A stretch of 64,000 bases of DNA from Salibacter sp031581065 (GCF_031581065.1 NZ_JAVLBN010000001.1:1-64000); one strand, 5' to 3'; positions 25,256 through 34,332 are shown, counted from the stretch's first letter. Notes: generated from the sequence alone by a model not told the origin. Numbers and translations: made by a program.

Positions 25256-27370
25256 ATGAGTGAGGGGAAGAAAAAAATAGCGCTTGTCGGTAATCCAAAC
25301 TCCGGAAAAACATCACTTTTCAATGCCTTAACGGGAATGAATCAAAAAGTGGGGAATTTCCCCGGAGTTACGGTTGACAAGAAAGTTGGAGGGTTCAAAG
25401 ACAGCTCGGGCAAAGGATACCGCGTAATTGACCTGCCGGGAATTTACAGCTTATCCCCAAAGTCACTCGATGAAGATGTTGCCTGTAAAGTTCTGTTTCA
25501 ACCTGAAGCACAGGAACATCCCGATGGTGTGATCATCGTGATTGATGCATCAAACCTCAAGCGAAACTTATTTCTCGCGACACAGGTAATCGACCTGGGA
25601 ATTCCGGCTATCGTAGCACTCAACATGAGTGACATTGCAGAAAAAAGTGGTGTTTCGATCGACAACAAAGCGCTAGAAGAAAAAATTGGTGTGCCTGTTA
25701 TGGCAATAAACGCCAAATCGAAAGAAGGTGTTAGCGAACTAAAAGATAGAATTGATGAGTTGCAGCCGGGCAAAGTGACTTTCTTTAGTCCGTCTGATAA
25801 AATGAAGAAACTGGGCAATGATTTGCTCAAGGATATACTCAATGTCGATCACGATTACCGCGCTTTTAAGCTCTCGGTAAGTATCAATCGCTACAGTTGG
25901 CTGGAAGACAAGCAAAATGCTTTGAACAGGGCTTTTTCAGATCTCGATATCAACCCCAAGAAAGAGGAAATCCTCGAAATATCAGAACGTTACCGGAAGA
26001 TAGGAAAAATACTTCCTTTCGTGATGGCTGAAGTAGCTCCCGGTGACGGACCAAAAGCTATAACAGCCAAACTCGATAAATACCTGACACATCCTGTTTA
26101 CGGATTTATCATTTTCGTAGCGGTCTTTTTCCTATTATTCCAGGCAGTTTTCAGCTTTGCCGCCTACCCAATGGACATGATTGATTACGCATTTGGTTGG
26201 TTATCAGGAGCTGTTATGGATGCATTGCCGTCCAATATGCTCACTGATTTTCTAGCTAACGGGATTGTGGCCGGGATTGGCGGTATCGTCATTTTTGTGC
26301 CTCAAATTATGATTCTGTTCGGACTCGTGACATTACTGGAAGACACCGGTTACATGGCTCGCGTTAGCTTCATGAACGACCGCTTTTTACGTAGTGTTGG
26401 AATGAACGGGCGATCAGTAGTTCCGCTGGTGAGTGGATTTGCCTGTGCTATTCCGGCTATTATGGCTGCCCGCAACATCGACAACTGGAAAGAGCGCATG
26501 ATCACGATTATGGTTACTCCGCTAATGAGTTGTTCAGCACGCTTACCGGTTTATGTGTTTTTAGTGGGCTTTATCGTACCTGAGGAGTACTACTTTGGCT
26601 TTATCAGTTTACAGGGATTGTTCATGCTGGGTCTCTACCTGCTGGGATTACTCCTGGGAATTGGTGTAGCATGGGTTTTCAATCTCGTGTTGCAGAATAA
26701 AGTTCAGAGCTCATTTATTCTCGAATTGCCTACATATCGTGCTCCGCGATGGGGAAATGTGTGGACGAGCATGATCAACAAAGGCTACACTTTTGTTACT
26801 GAAGCCGGAAAAGTGATTCTCATTATCTCGATTTTATTGTGGGGTCTTTCCTCTTTCGGACCCGGAGACGCTATGCAAAAGGTCGATGAGAAATACGATA
26901 AAATGGCTCAAACGGAACAGCATACTCCTCAGCACATTGAAACGATGCGCAACACTGAGAAACTCGAAAACTCCTATGCAGGAATCATGGGAAGAGCAAT
27001 TGAGCCGGCCATTCAACCATTGGGCTTTGACTGGCGAATTGGTATTGCAGTTGTCACTTCATTTGCAGCACGTGAAGTTTTCGTGGGAACTATGTCAATT
27101 CTCTACAGTGTAGAAGGCGAAGCGGATAATATCCAGGCTCTGAAAGAAAAAATGAAAAACAGCATCAACCCCAGAACGGGCGAAGCATACATGAGTATTC
27201 CAACAGCTTCATCACTGTTGATTTTCTATGTGATTGCGATGCAGTGCATGAGCACACTGGCGATTACGAAACGGGAAACCAATAGTTGGAAATGGCCAAT
27301 TTTACAGTTTTCATACTTAACTGTAATGGCTTACGTAGCGAGCTTGATCACTTATCAGGCGTTGGTATAA
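25256..27370 (+). CDS. feoB: Ferrous iron transport protein B
   Basis: This 704-residue protein has an N-terminal G domain: G1 GNPNSGKTS (12-20), a switch with GVTVDKKVGGF, G3 DLPGIYSLSP, and G4 ALNMSD. A helical linker leads to the membrane part with two Gate motifs (MARVSFMNDRFLRSVGMNGR, then CAIPAIMAARNI and FAAREVFVGTMSILY). FeoB drives Fe2+ uptake across the inner membrane. Instead of lying in a feoA-feoB operon, feoA is on the opposite strand and the 3' ends overlap by 16 bp. A CACCTTTG element 20 nt after TTG lies just upstream and may be the promoter. Confidence 0.96.
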   Translation: MSEGKKKIALVGNPNSGKTSLFNALTGMNQKVGNFPGVTVDKKVGGFKDSSGKGYRVIDLPGIYSLSPKSLDEDVACKVLFQPEAQEHPDGVIIVIDASNLKRNLFLATQVIDLGIPAIVALNMSDIAEKSGVSIDNKALEEKIGVPVMAINAKSKEGVSELKDRIDELQPGKVTFFSPSDKMKKLGNDLLKDILNVDHDYRAFKLSVSINRYSWLEDKQNALNRAFSDLDINPKKEEILEISERYRKIGKILPFVMAEVAPGDGPKAITAKLDKYLTHPVYGFIIFVAVFFLLFQAVFSFAAYPMDMIDYAFGWLSGAVMDALPSNMLTDFLANGIVAGIGGIVIFVPQIMILFGLVTLLEDTGYMARVSFMNDRFLRSVGMNGRSVVPLVSGFACAIPAIMAARNIDNWKERMITIMVTPLMSCSARLPVYVFLVGFIVPEEYYFGFISLQGLFMLGLYLLGLLLGIGVAWVFNLVLQNKVQSSFILELPTYRAPRWGNVWTSMINKGYTFVTEAGKVILIISILLWGLSSFGPGDAMQKVDEKYDKMAQTEQHTPQHIETMRNTEKLENSYAGIMGRAIEPAIQPLGFDWRIGIAVVTSFAAREVFVGTMSILYSVEGEADNIQALKEKMKNSINPRTGEAYMSIPTASSLLIFYVIAMQCMSTLAITKRETNSWKWPILQFSYLTVMAYVASLITYQALV

Positions 27371-27594
27371 CCTGCCGGAATTTTCACCTCAACCTTAGCG
27401 GCATCAGCTTTACGAAGACTGAATTTGTAACCAACTACAGAAATAGCAATTGGATCACCCATTGGCGCAACATTCTCAATTACAACCAATTCACCGGGCA
27501 AGCATCCCATTTCCATGAGCTGTTCTGTTACAGCGCTATCTTCAATTTCTGTGATAATCGCTTCCTGACCTTGTTTTAAATCTGAAAGTTTCAT
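27355..27594 (-). CDS. feoA: Ferrous iron transport protein A (FeoA domain)
   Basis: ATG 27594 gives 79 residues. An upstream TTG in frame is less likely because it lies in the promoter. The SH3-like FeoA domain is clear: LSDLKQGQEAIITEIEDS, LMEMGCLPGELVVIENVAPM and SLRKADAAKVEV. FeoA binds and aids FeoB at the cytoplasmic side. The gene converges on feoB, and its last 16 bp overlap the feoB 3' end on the other strand, so the two mRNAs are complementary at their ends. TATATTTG on the minus strand (27608-27601) is a -7 element only 6 nt before the ATG. Confidence 0.92.
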   Translation of the reverse strand: MKLSDLKQGQEAIITEIEDSAVTEQLMEMGCLPGELVVIENVAPMGDPIAISVVGYKFSLRKADAAKVEVKIPAGYTNA

Positions 27595-27600
27595 TGCATT

Positions 27601-27608
27601 CAAATATA
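27601..27608 (-). promoter_or_regulatory. -7 promoter element of feoA (TATATTTG)
   Basis: On the minus strand TATATTTG matches TAnnTTTG and lies 6 nt before the ATG. No TTG sits 19 nt upstream, so an activator may be needed. Confidence 0.55.
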
Positions 27609-27696
27609 CGTAGGTGAGATCAATTTGGCTTTATTTAGACTGAATTTACCTAAAAAATACCTAAAAGTTGGTAGTCATGGTCAGAGCCGAAACCGG

Positions 27697-28401
27697 TCAG
27701 TCACATTGGGTAATAGCCGGGTTAACAAACTCAATTTCAGGACTCACATAAGGAATACCCAGGTTTAAGCCACGCAAAATGAGCAAAACACCCATCACTC
27801 CAATCAGAACCGGAATAGCTTTTCGAAATTTGGTTCTGACCGAAACTGAAAACAAACTGCCGGCCATGGTTGCCGATAGCATTAGCGGCAGTGTTCCCAC
27901 TCCAAAAAACAACATGTAAATTGCACCTTGAGACCAACCACCGGTTGAAATTGCACCGGCAAGTGCGAGGTAAACCATTCCGCAGGGTAAAAGTCCGTTG
28001 AGTACGCCAATGGAATAAACAGACTCAGCAGAGTGTGTTTTAAAGAGTTTCTTGAAACGTCCCATGAGTCGACCAACGACTTTGTAAGCTGTCTTTTCCA
28101 GCGGGATTTTAGCATTTGTGATGCGCGGTATAATGACCGCCAATAAGAAAACGATTCCTAACCCTATGGACACTCCACGTTGAACACCTGCCGTGAAAAA
28201 GGTTTTTCCGAGCAACCCAAATAGCAAACCGAGGACCATGTAAGTTGAAATTCTGCCTGCGTTGTAAATAGCAGCTCCGGTGGCTACCTGTAGTTTTGAT
28301 TGTCGTTTCACAGGTATCGCCATTGCGATTGGTCCGCACATTCCCATGCAATGAAGGCTACTGATTAGCCCGAGCGATATGGCGGTCCAATACGGAATCA
28401 T
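27697..28401 (-). CDS. SafE/DsbD-like integral membrane protein of the cbb3 cluster
   Basis: This 234-residue protein has six or seven membrane helices. It begins with SSLHCMGMCGPIAMAIPV, whose HCxxxCGP signature is typical of the sulfite-exporter TauE/SafE and DsbD-like family linked to cbb3 oxidases and heme/copper handling. It is the last gene of the minus-strand cco cluster and overlaps ccoH by 4 bp. It probably helps metal supply or thiol chemistry for oxidase maturation. Sulfite export is unlikely given the context. An interspersed motif copy at 27679 lies 9 bp past the stop. Confidence 0.86.
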   Translation of the reverse strand: MIPYWTAISLGLISSLHCMGMCGPIAMAIPVKRQSKLQVATGAAIYNAGRISTYMVLGLLFGLLGKTFFTAGVQRGVSIGLGIVFLLAVIIPRITNAKIPLEKTAYKVVGRLMGRFKKLFKTHSAESVYSIGVLNGLLPCGMVYLALAGAISTGGWSQGAIYMLFFGVGTLPLMLSATMAGSLFSVSVRTKFRKAIPVLIGVMGVLLILRGLNLGIPYVSPEIEFVNPAITQCD

Positions 28402-28841
28402 GGCACAAATACGGTTTCTTCAACGTAAAAACTTGTTTGATTTTCAGTCCAGTCTGCCTGTATGATGTATTTCCCTTTTTGCAATTTCTCAAACGGAATG
28501 AATAGGCGTTGAGCTGTATCGAGTTTCATATCAAAAGTGAGGTCCAATGACTTACTCGAAGGTCTAAATAATTTCACCGATCCTGAATCGGGAGTACTTT
28601 CTATCCCCATAAATTCGAGAACGAGGTGTTCGCTATCAAACGTTGTTGCGATACGTTTATCAGCTCTCAGTGCATTTTCTCGCTTGTCAATTTCATCCTG
28701 GAATGTCAATTCTTTGGCGTAGTAGTCCTCAGCAACGAGATCGTACTCTCTGTTAAAGCTCATGAAAAGGACATAAGAAAAGCCTACCATGATCATTATC
28801 AAAACGATCGTAATTCCATGCCCCCATGTGAACTTTTTCAT
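28398..28841 (-). CDS. ccoH: FixH/CcoH-family cbb3 oxidase accessory protein
   Basis: This 147-residue protein has one N-terminal membrane helix (about 9-29, ITIVLIMIMVGFSYVLF) and a periplasmic domain. The sequence after the helix, REYDLVAEDYYAKELTFQDEID, is the hallmark of FixH/CcoH. It helps assemble and stabilise the cbb3 oxidase. It lies between ccoG and safE, overlapping safE by 4 bp and starting 6 bp after ccoG. Length and place agree with other Bacteroidota cco clusters. Confidence 0.9.
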   Translation of the reverse strand: MKKFTWGHGITIVLIMIMVGFSYVLFMSFNREYDLVAEDYYAKELTFQDEIDKRENALRADKRIATTFDSEHLVLEFMGIESTPDSGSVKLFRPSSKSLDLTFDMKLDTAQRLFIPFEKLQKGKYIIQADWTENQTSFYVEETVFVP

Positions 28842-28847
28842 AACTGC

Positions 28848-30257
28848 TTATTTAACTGGACCAATAAATGATGTTGTGTTGACATCGAGCCTGCGGCCTC
28901 CCCCATATACGCCAACCTCAACTTTTGTTTTCATACCATCGAGCTGGCTTTCATCCAGTATGATAAAAAACGCTCCCTCGATGTATTCTCCCTTTTTGAC
29001 AACCAGATCTTTACCTACCATTTTGATTTCCCCGTGATCTGATTCTATTTGAAAATTGATGGGTAATTCTTCGTTCGTTTTGTTGATCACTTTATACTGG
29101 TATAGGTTGCTCAGTCTGCCATCTTCGGTTTCCTGATAAATGGTACCCGGTGCGCGGAGGATCGTAGCTTCGGCATCGGTTCTGAAAGCGAAAAGCATTA
29201 ATAAAACACCCACTAAAACACCGAGGACGCCTGTATAAGCGAACATTCTGCTAGTAAACGTAAATTCTTTTTTCTCGCGAATGTTTTCTTCAGACGCATA
29301 TCGGATGAGTCCGCGGTCAAAGCCAACTTTATCCATTATCGCATCACAAGCGTCAATACACGCTGTACAGTTGATACATTCCAGCTGAGTACCGTTTCTA
29401 ATGTCAATACCGGTTGGACAAACATCCACACAGGCGTGGCAATCGATACAATCACCTTTCCCCTGTTCTTCACGATCTTCTCTTCTTTTAAATCTGCCTC
29501 GTTTTTCACCACGAACAAAGTCGTAAGCCACAACAATTGATTTGCTGTCGAGGAGTACACCCTGCAATCTACCGTAAGGGCAAACAACTGTACAAACCTG
29601 CTCTCTGAATTTGGCGAAAACACCGTAAAAAACACCGGTAAAGATGACCATTGATGTGAGACCACCAACGTGTTCTTTAGGGCTATCACTTACCAAACTA
29701 AACCAGTCATGATCGCCAATTATATAAATCAAAAAGAGGTTGGAAATGATGAATGACAATCCGAAAAAGATCGCATGCTTGAGCGTTTTCTTCCTGATCT
29801 TTTCACCGTTCCACTTCATTTGATCGAGCTTGCGCTGTTTGCGGAAGTCGCCTTCAATCCAGTATTCAATCTTGCGGAAAACCATTTCCATGAAGATTGT
29901 TTGCGGGCACACCCAGCCACAAAAAAGCCGGCCGTAAATAACGGTGAAAAGGATGATAAACACGATCATGGTTATCATCCCGATCACGAATAGATAAAAA
30001 TCCTGTGGCCAAAATATTTGTCCAAAGAAGACAAACTTTCGGTCAATGACATTTAGCATCAGGAGCGGTTCCCCACCTATTTTAATGAACGGTGCAGAAA
30101 AAAAGAATGCGAGCAATACATAGCTGACATAACTTCTCCATTTGTAAAATCTCCCTTTTGGTTTCTTGGGGTAAATCCAGTTTCTTTTTCCTTCTTCATC
30201 TACCGTGGCGATGCTGTCTCTAAACGCATCTCTATTCACTTCTTCAGCTAATCCCAT
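28848..30257 (-). CDS. ccoG: Cytochrome c oxidase accessory protein CcoG (FixG-like ferredoxin)
   Basis: This 469-residue protein has membrane helices in the N-terminal half (from about 38) with IYGRLFCGWVCPQTIFMEMV. Two 4Fe-4S clusters follow (CIDCHACVDVCPTGIDI and CINCTACIDACDAIM, about 260-310). A last helix and a C-terminal Ig-like domain (about 345-469) complete it. CcoG is a copper reductase that supplies Cu+ for the CuB centre. It sits between ccoP and ccoH with short gaps, so it is part of the operon. Confidence 0.95.
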   Translation of the reverse strand: MGLAEEVNRDAFRDSIATVDEEGKRNWIYPKKPKGRFYKWRSYVSYVLLAFFFSAPFIKIGGEPLLMLNVIDRKFVFFGQIFWPQDFYLFVIGMITMIVFIILFTVIYGRLFCGWVCPQTIFMEMVFRKIEYWIEGDFRKQRKLDQMKWNGEKIRKKTLKHAIFFGLSFIISNLFLIYIIGDHDWFSLVSDSPKEHVGGLTSMVIFTGVFYGVFAKFREQVCTVVCPYGRLQGVLLDSKSIVVAYDFVRGEKRGRFKRREDREEQGKGDCIDCHACVDVCPTGIDIRNGTQLECINCTACIDACDAIMDKVGFDRGLIRYASEENIREKKEFTFTSRMFAYTGVLGVLVGVLLMLFAFRTDAEATILRAPGTIYQETEDGRLSNLYQYKVINKTNEELPINFQIESDHGEIKMVGKDLVVKKGEYIEGAFFIILDESQLDGMKTKVEVGVYGGGRRLDVNTTSFIGPVK

Positions 30258-30266
30258 AATCCTATT

Positions 30267-31466
30267 CTATAGCGCAGCTACATCATCCTTTTGGTCAGAT
30301 CCAGACTCATCCTCAGTGTCTTCGTCACCTTTTTCAGTGTCGGTTTCAGTTTCACTGTCAGAGCCGGAATCATCAACCTCCGGTTCCCAAATCTCACCCT
30401 GAGGTTCCTTTTGGTTTGGAGGATTTGTTCCTTCAAACGTTTTCACGTAGCTGGCAACTTTTTGCATTTGAGGAGGTGTCAATTGATCTTCCCAGGCAAT
30501 CATTCCTTTTGAAGTGACACCATACTTAATTGTTTTAAAAACATCTTTGATGCTTCCACCGTGCAGCCAGTACTTATCTGTGAGGTTTGGTCCTACACCG
30601 CCCTGACCCTGATTACCGTGACAGGCAACACAGTTTGCATCGTAAATAGATTTTCCTTCAGCGAGTGCAGATTTATCTTCAAGCATTGTTACATTAGACT
30701 CATCTACCTGGTTTTCAAGGCTGGCCAGGTAAGCTTCTTTCTGTTTTTCAGCTTTAGCCATTTCAGCTTTGAACTCGCGTTCTTGCATATTTCCATCGAG
30801 ATACACATGGTAGTAACCGATATAAACCACTGCCGCTACAATTGTAATGTAAAATCCGGCAAGCCACCATGGTGGCAGATTATTGTCAAGCTCTACAATT
30901 CCATCGTAATTGTGGTCGGTCATAACTTCTTCTTCCTCTTCAACCGGAACGCTATCAGTGAGTTTTTGCATGAGTTTACTCCATGCACTCTCTTTCTCGG
31001 CAATTGCTTCAACACCCTCTTTTGCTGTAGTGAGGGTTCTGATCAAAGATCTCAACATAGCGAGGAGAATGAGAATACAGAGCAATAGAAAACCGTTGAG
31101 CGTTAACAAGAGATTTTCCAAACCGCTGTCGAGGTAAAAAGGGCTCTGATCATTATCCTGTGTAAATGCAGAAAATGATGAAAAGATAAAACCTATAGTT
31201 ACAACACCTGTTGCTTTTTTACCTGTCAATGCAGATGTCCAAAGCTTTTTGCTTCCTGTCAAATTTCGAATGATGTTTCCTATTGTGAAAAGTAAGATAA
31301 TTTGAAAAGCGATCATCCCGATAAGGATGTACAACTTCCATGTATCAGACAACCCTGCAGATTCAACTTTTTGCTCTGCTTCCTGGGCAATTGTTGCAAG
31401 GGGTAATAAAAAGCTACCTGCAAAAAGGGCTTTTTTCAATACCGTATTTATTTGTAGACCTTTCAT
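30267..31466 (-). CDS. ccoP: cbb3-type cytochrome c oxidase subunit III (CcoP), mono-heme, with acidic tail
   Basis: This 399-residue protein has a hydrophobic signal (about 8-27), two helices (45-70, 85-130), another helix (about 200-222) and one cytochrome c domain. That domain has CVACH at 279-283 and methionine ligand region KGMIAWEDQLTP. Proteobacterial CcoP has two heme motifs, while Bacteroidota forms often have one. It feeds electrons to CcoN. After the cytochrome domain the last ~35 residues are nearly all D, E, S, T, G and K (VDDSGSDSETETDTEKGDED). This is unusual for the family and may be a flexible docking tail. A motif copy (30293) encodes GSDQ in that tail. Confidence 0.93.
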   Translation of the reverse strand: MKGLQINTVLKKALFAGSFLLPLATIAQEAEQKVESAGLSDTWKLYILIGMIAFQIILLFTIGNIIRNLTGSKKLWTSALTGKKATGVVTIGFIFSSFSAFTQDNDQSPFYLDSGLENLLLTLNGFLLLCILILLAMLRSLIRTLTTAKEGVEAIAEKESAWSKLMQKLTDSVPVEEEEEVMTDHNYDGIVELDNNLPPWWLAGFYITIVAAVVYIGYYHVYLDGNMQEREFKAEMAKAEKQKEAYLASLENQVDESNVTMLEDKSALAEGKSIYDANCVACHGNQGQGGVGPNLTDKYWLHGGSIKDVFKTIKYGVTSKGMIAWEDQLTPPQMQKVASYVKTFEGTNPPNQKEPQGEIWEPEVDDSGSDSETETDTEKGDEDTEDESGSDQKDDVAAL

Positions 31467-31485
31467 TTTAAATGTTTTTCAGGAG

Positions 31486-31665
31486 TTATTGATTAGGTTC
31501 ATCGTTGATCGGGATATTCGCACATTCCTCTGCTGTGCTTTTACGCATTGTAATCACATAAATTATGAATCCCACAAATACTGAGAAAAAGATCAAAAAC
31601 GAGATCAATGGAAATATCTCAATATCTGTAATTGATGACATGTGTTGTTTGATGAATTTTAGCAT
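31486..31665 (-). CDS. ccoQ: cbb3-type cytochrome oxidase small subunit CcoQ/FixQ-like
   Basis: This small gene of 59 residues has ATG at 31665 (MLKFIKQHMSSITDIEIFPL) and TAA at 31488. One membrane helix (about 19-38, LISFLIFFSVFVGFIIYVIT) is followed by a charged tail (MRKSTAEECANIPINDEPNQ). This is the size, topology and position (between ccoNO and ccoP) of CcoQ, which stabilises the oxidase. The N-terminal MLKFIK...IEIFP pattern resembles Bacteroidota CcoQ. The ccoP start lies 20 bp downstream. Confidence 0.88.
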   Translation of the reverse strand: MLKFIKQHMSSITDIEIFPLISFLIFFSVFVGFIIYVITMRKSTAEECANIPINDEPNQ

Positions 31666-31690
31666 AATTTTTTTGTTTTGGAAGAGGAGA

Positions 31691-31823
31691 GTGTATCAAT
31701 ACCGAAAAATGCTGGATTTTTCGGTATTAAAAGGTGAGTTATTTAAATTTAAATAGCTTATTTATAATTATTTAAGTTTTTTATTGTCTCTCGTTACATT
31801 TTTTAAAACGCCTATTGATACAC
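31691..31823. repeat. 133-bp segment bounded by 11-bp inverted repeats, with an internal 13-bp hairpin, in the ccoNO-ccoQ gap
   Basis: GTGTATCAATA (31691-31701) and TATTGATACAC (31813-31823) are perfect inverted repeats. Overlapping one end is a perfect hairpin, AATACCGAAAAAT (31698-31710) and ATTTTTCGGTATT (31716-31728), with loop GCTGG. The rest is very AT-rich. There is no T run and no transposase. It may be a mini-element or an mRNA structure that separates ccoNO from ccoQPGH. Confidence 0.75.
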
Positions 31824-31853
31824 CCTTCAAATCCTATTTCACAAACCAATATC

Positions 31854-34076
31854 TTATTCTTCGTTTTGTTGATCCTGAGCTTTAATATCAGTTCCCAGTC
31901 TCTGTAAGTAAGCGATCATTGCTATTATTTCTTTATCATGTGCAACCTCATAACCTTCTTCGGTAAGTCCGCTCGCTATTTCTTTAGCCTGCCTGTTGAG
32001 GTCGTTTACTGCTTGCTGAGAGTAACCTTCTTCATAAGGAACTCCAAGAGTTTGCATCGCTTCAATCTTATCAGGAGTATCGCTTACATCAAGGTCGTTC
32101 TCAAACAGCCACGGATATGGTGGCATTATTGAACCTGGTGATGTCAACTCCGGATCCAGCATGTGACGATAGTGCCATGAATCAGGATACTTGTCACCCA
32201 ATCTGTGAAGATCAGGACCGGTACGTTTAGATCCCCAAAGGTGTGGGTGGTCGTAAACGTATTCTCCGGCTTTTGAATAGTCTCCGTAGCGAACCACTTC
32301 TGATCTAAAAGGACGAATCATTTGAGAGTGGCAGTTGTTGCAGCCTTCTCTGATATAGATGTCACGTCCCTCTATCTCAAGAGGTGTGTAAGGTTTTACG
32401 CTGGCAATTGTTGGGACATTACTTTTCACAAGGAAAGTAGGAACCATTTCAATTACACCGCCAATCACAACAGCTACAAGAGAAAGGATGAAGAACTGAA
32501 CAGGACGTCTTTCAATCCATCTGTGCCAGTATTCACCTTTTGGCTTTTTATATTTCTTAGGTAATGCAGGAGCCTGAGCTGTTTCTGTTTTAATGAAAGA
32601 GCCTTTTTGAGCTGTTTTCCAAAGATTGATAACACCTAAAATAGCTCCTGTTAAGTACAACGTACCACCAATTGCTCTCAACCCGTACATCGGTGCTAGC
32701 TGCGTAACTGTTTCCAGGAAGTTGGGGTAAGCCAAAATTCCTTCATCAGTAAATTGCTTCCACATAGATGCCTGTGTCCAGCCGGCCCAGTACATTGGTA
32801 GTGCCCAAAATAGAATACCCAATGTTCCGATCCAGAAGTGAGCATTCGCCATTTTAGTACTCCACAGTTTGCCGCCCCACATTTTAGGGAACAACCAGTA
32901 AAGCATACCAAATGCCATGAAACCATTCCATCCGAGACCTCCGATGTGAACGTGAGCCGGAATCCAATCTGTATAGTGAGCAATCGCGTTCAATGAGCGA
33001 GTTGAAAGCATCGGACCTTCAAATGTACTCATACCATAAGCTGTAATTGCCACAACAAAGAACTTCAAAACAGGATCTTCTCTCACCCTATCCCAGGCAC
33101 CGCGAAGTGTTAATAGTCCGTTGAGCATACCACCCCATGACGGGAAGATGAGCATAATACTAAATACGGTTCCCAGTGATTGAGCCCAATCAGGAAGTGC
33201 TGTGTATAACAAGTGGTGCGGACCTGCCCATATATAAATGAAGATGAGCGCCCAAAAGTGGATGATCGATAATCGATATGAGTAAACAGGACGGTTTGCT
33301 GCTTTTGGAACGAAGTAGTACATCAGCCCCAAAATTGGCGTGGTGAGGAAGAAGGCCACAGCATTGTGTCCGTACCACCACTGAACCAGCGCATCCTGAA
33401 CACCTGCGAAAATACTGTAAGACTTAAACGCACTTACAGGAAGTTCGAGGTTGTTGACAATGTGAAGCATTGCAACTGTTAAAAATGTAGAGATGTAAAA
33501 CCAAATAGCAACGTACAGGTGACGCTCTCTCCTGTTTAGGATTGTCATGAACATGTTCACCCCAAATGCTACCCAAACAACTGCTATTGCAATGTCGATT
33601 GGCCACTCGAGTTCAGCGTACTCTTTACTAGAGTTAAAGCCTAATGGGAGCGTGATAGCAGCAGCTAAAATGATCGCCTGCCATCCCCAAAAGTTAAAAT
33701 TCGAAAGCTTTTTACTCCACATAGGAGTTTTGAGCAAACGAGGCATGGAGTAATAGACTCCCGTAAAAATGGAGTTCCCCACAAATGCAAAAATGATTGC
33801 ATTCGTGTGGAGTGGTCTTATTCGACCAAATGTTATGTATGGAATTCCAGCATTGATCTCAGGAAACACAAACTCCAGAGCTGCTGTCAAACCAACTAAC
33901 ATTCCCACAATCCCAAAAACCAGAGTTGCGATAGCGAATTTTCTTACTATATCGTTATCGTACTCAAACGTTTCCAATTTGGCAGAATTCCCTTCCACCT
34001 TGCGCTTAACATCAGCAGCATCAGTACTGACTTCTTTTTTGTCCTCAGCTGCTTTATTTACATTGTCTTCGGCCAT
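31854..34076 (-). CDS. ccoNO: Fused cbb3-type cytochrome c oxidase subunits I and II (CcoNO)
   Basis: This 740-residue protein joins a CcoN part (about 35-490, 12 helices) to a CcoO part (about 525-740). CcoN landmarks are GRIRPLHTNAIIFAFVGN with a heme histidine, WWYGHNAVAFFLTTPILG with the CuB/cross-linked tyrosine region, and HYTDWIPAHVHIGGLGWNG with heme ligands. CcoO has one anchor helix and heme c motif CNNCH at 579-583 followed by SQMIRPFRSE. It reduces oxygen at high affinity and pumps protons. The fusion is usual in Bacteroidota. It lies 15 bp from ccoS upstream. Confidence 0.96.
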   Translation of the reverse strand: MAEDNVNKAAEDKKEVSTDAADVKRKVEGNSAKLETFEYDNDIVRKFAIATLVFGIVGMLVGLTAALEFVFPEINAGIPYITFGRIRPLHTNAIIFAFVGNSIFTGVYYSMPRLLKTPMWSKKLSNFNFWGWQAIILAAAITLPLGFNSSKEYAELEWPIDIAIAVVWVAFGVNMFMTILNRRERHLYVAIWFYISTFLTVAMLHIVNNLELPVSAFKSYSIFAGVQDALVQWWYGHNAVAFFLTTPILGLMYYFVPKAANRPVYSYRLSIIHFWALIFIYIWAGPHHLLYTALPDWAQSLGTVFSIMLIFPSWGGMLNGLLTLRGAWDRVREDPVLKFFVVAITAYGMSTFEGPMLSTRSLNAIAHYTDWIPAHVHIGGLGWNGFMAFGMLYWLFPKMWGGKLWSTKMANAHFWIGTLGILFWALPMYWAGWTQASMWKQFTDEGILAYPNFLETVTQLAPMYGLRAIGGTLYLTGAILGVINLWKTAQKGSFIKTETAQAPALPKKYKKPKGEYWHRWIERRPVQFFILSLVAVVIGGVIEMVPTFLVKSNVPTIASVKPYTPLEIEGRDIYIREGCNNCHSQMIRPFRSEVVRYGDYSKAGEYVYDHPHLWGSKRTGPDLHRLGDKYPDSWHYRHMLDPELTSPGSIMPPYPWLFENDLDVSDTPDKIEAMQTLGVPYEEGYSQQAVNDLNRQAKEIASGLTEEGYEVAHDKEIIAMIAYLQRLGTDIKAQDQQNEE

Positions 34077-34091
34077 CGGATAATGATTTGA

Positions 34092-34256
34092 TTATTTGTT
34101 TTTTGTTTTTTTCTCCTTTATATCATCAAATAAAATGCGCACACCCGGGGTGTAATCGTCTTCGTATTGACCCGTTTTTATACTCCAAAGAAATGCTGCT
34201 AAAAAGCCCAATGCGGCTAGCAAACTGATTCCTATTAAGAGATAAATTACACTCAT
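34092..34256 (-). CDS. ccoS: cbb3-type cytochrome oxidase assembly protein CcoS
   Basis: ATG 34256 gives a 54-residue protein (MSVIYLLIGISLLAALGFLA...). A longer frame exists to 34361 but its extra N-terminus is unlike the family. One membrane helix (3-25) is followed by FLWSIKTGQYEDDYTPGVRI and a lysine-rich end. AVKSGQFDD-like wording just after the helix is the CcoS signature. CcoS is needed for cofactor insertion in CcoN. It sits between ccoI and ccoNO. The operator-like palindrome at 34333-34346 lies 77 bp upstream, so ccoS probably starts a transcript. Confidence 0.92.
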   Translation of the reverse strand: MSVIYLLIGISLLAALGFLAAFLWSIKTGQYEDDYTPGVRILFDDIKEKKTKNK

Positions 34257-34332
34257 ATCTTCTATTTTAAGATTACTTAACAAAAGTGAAGATCTTGAAA
34301 GGTAAAAAAAATGAGTGCAATCACAGCAAAAT

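Noticed and set aside
30561..31088. Plus-strand open frame antisense to ccoP
   Set aside because: It is fully covered by ccoP, whose heme motif and helices are clear. The shadow product is low-complexity hydrophobic sequence.
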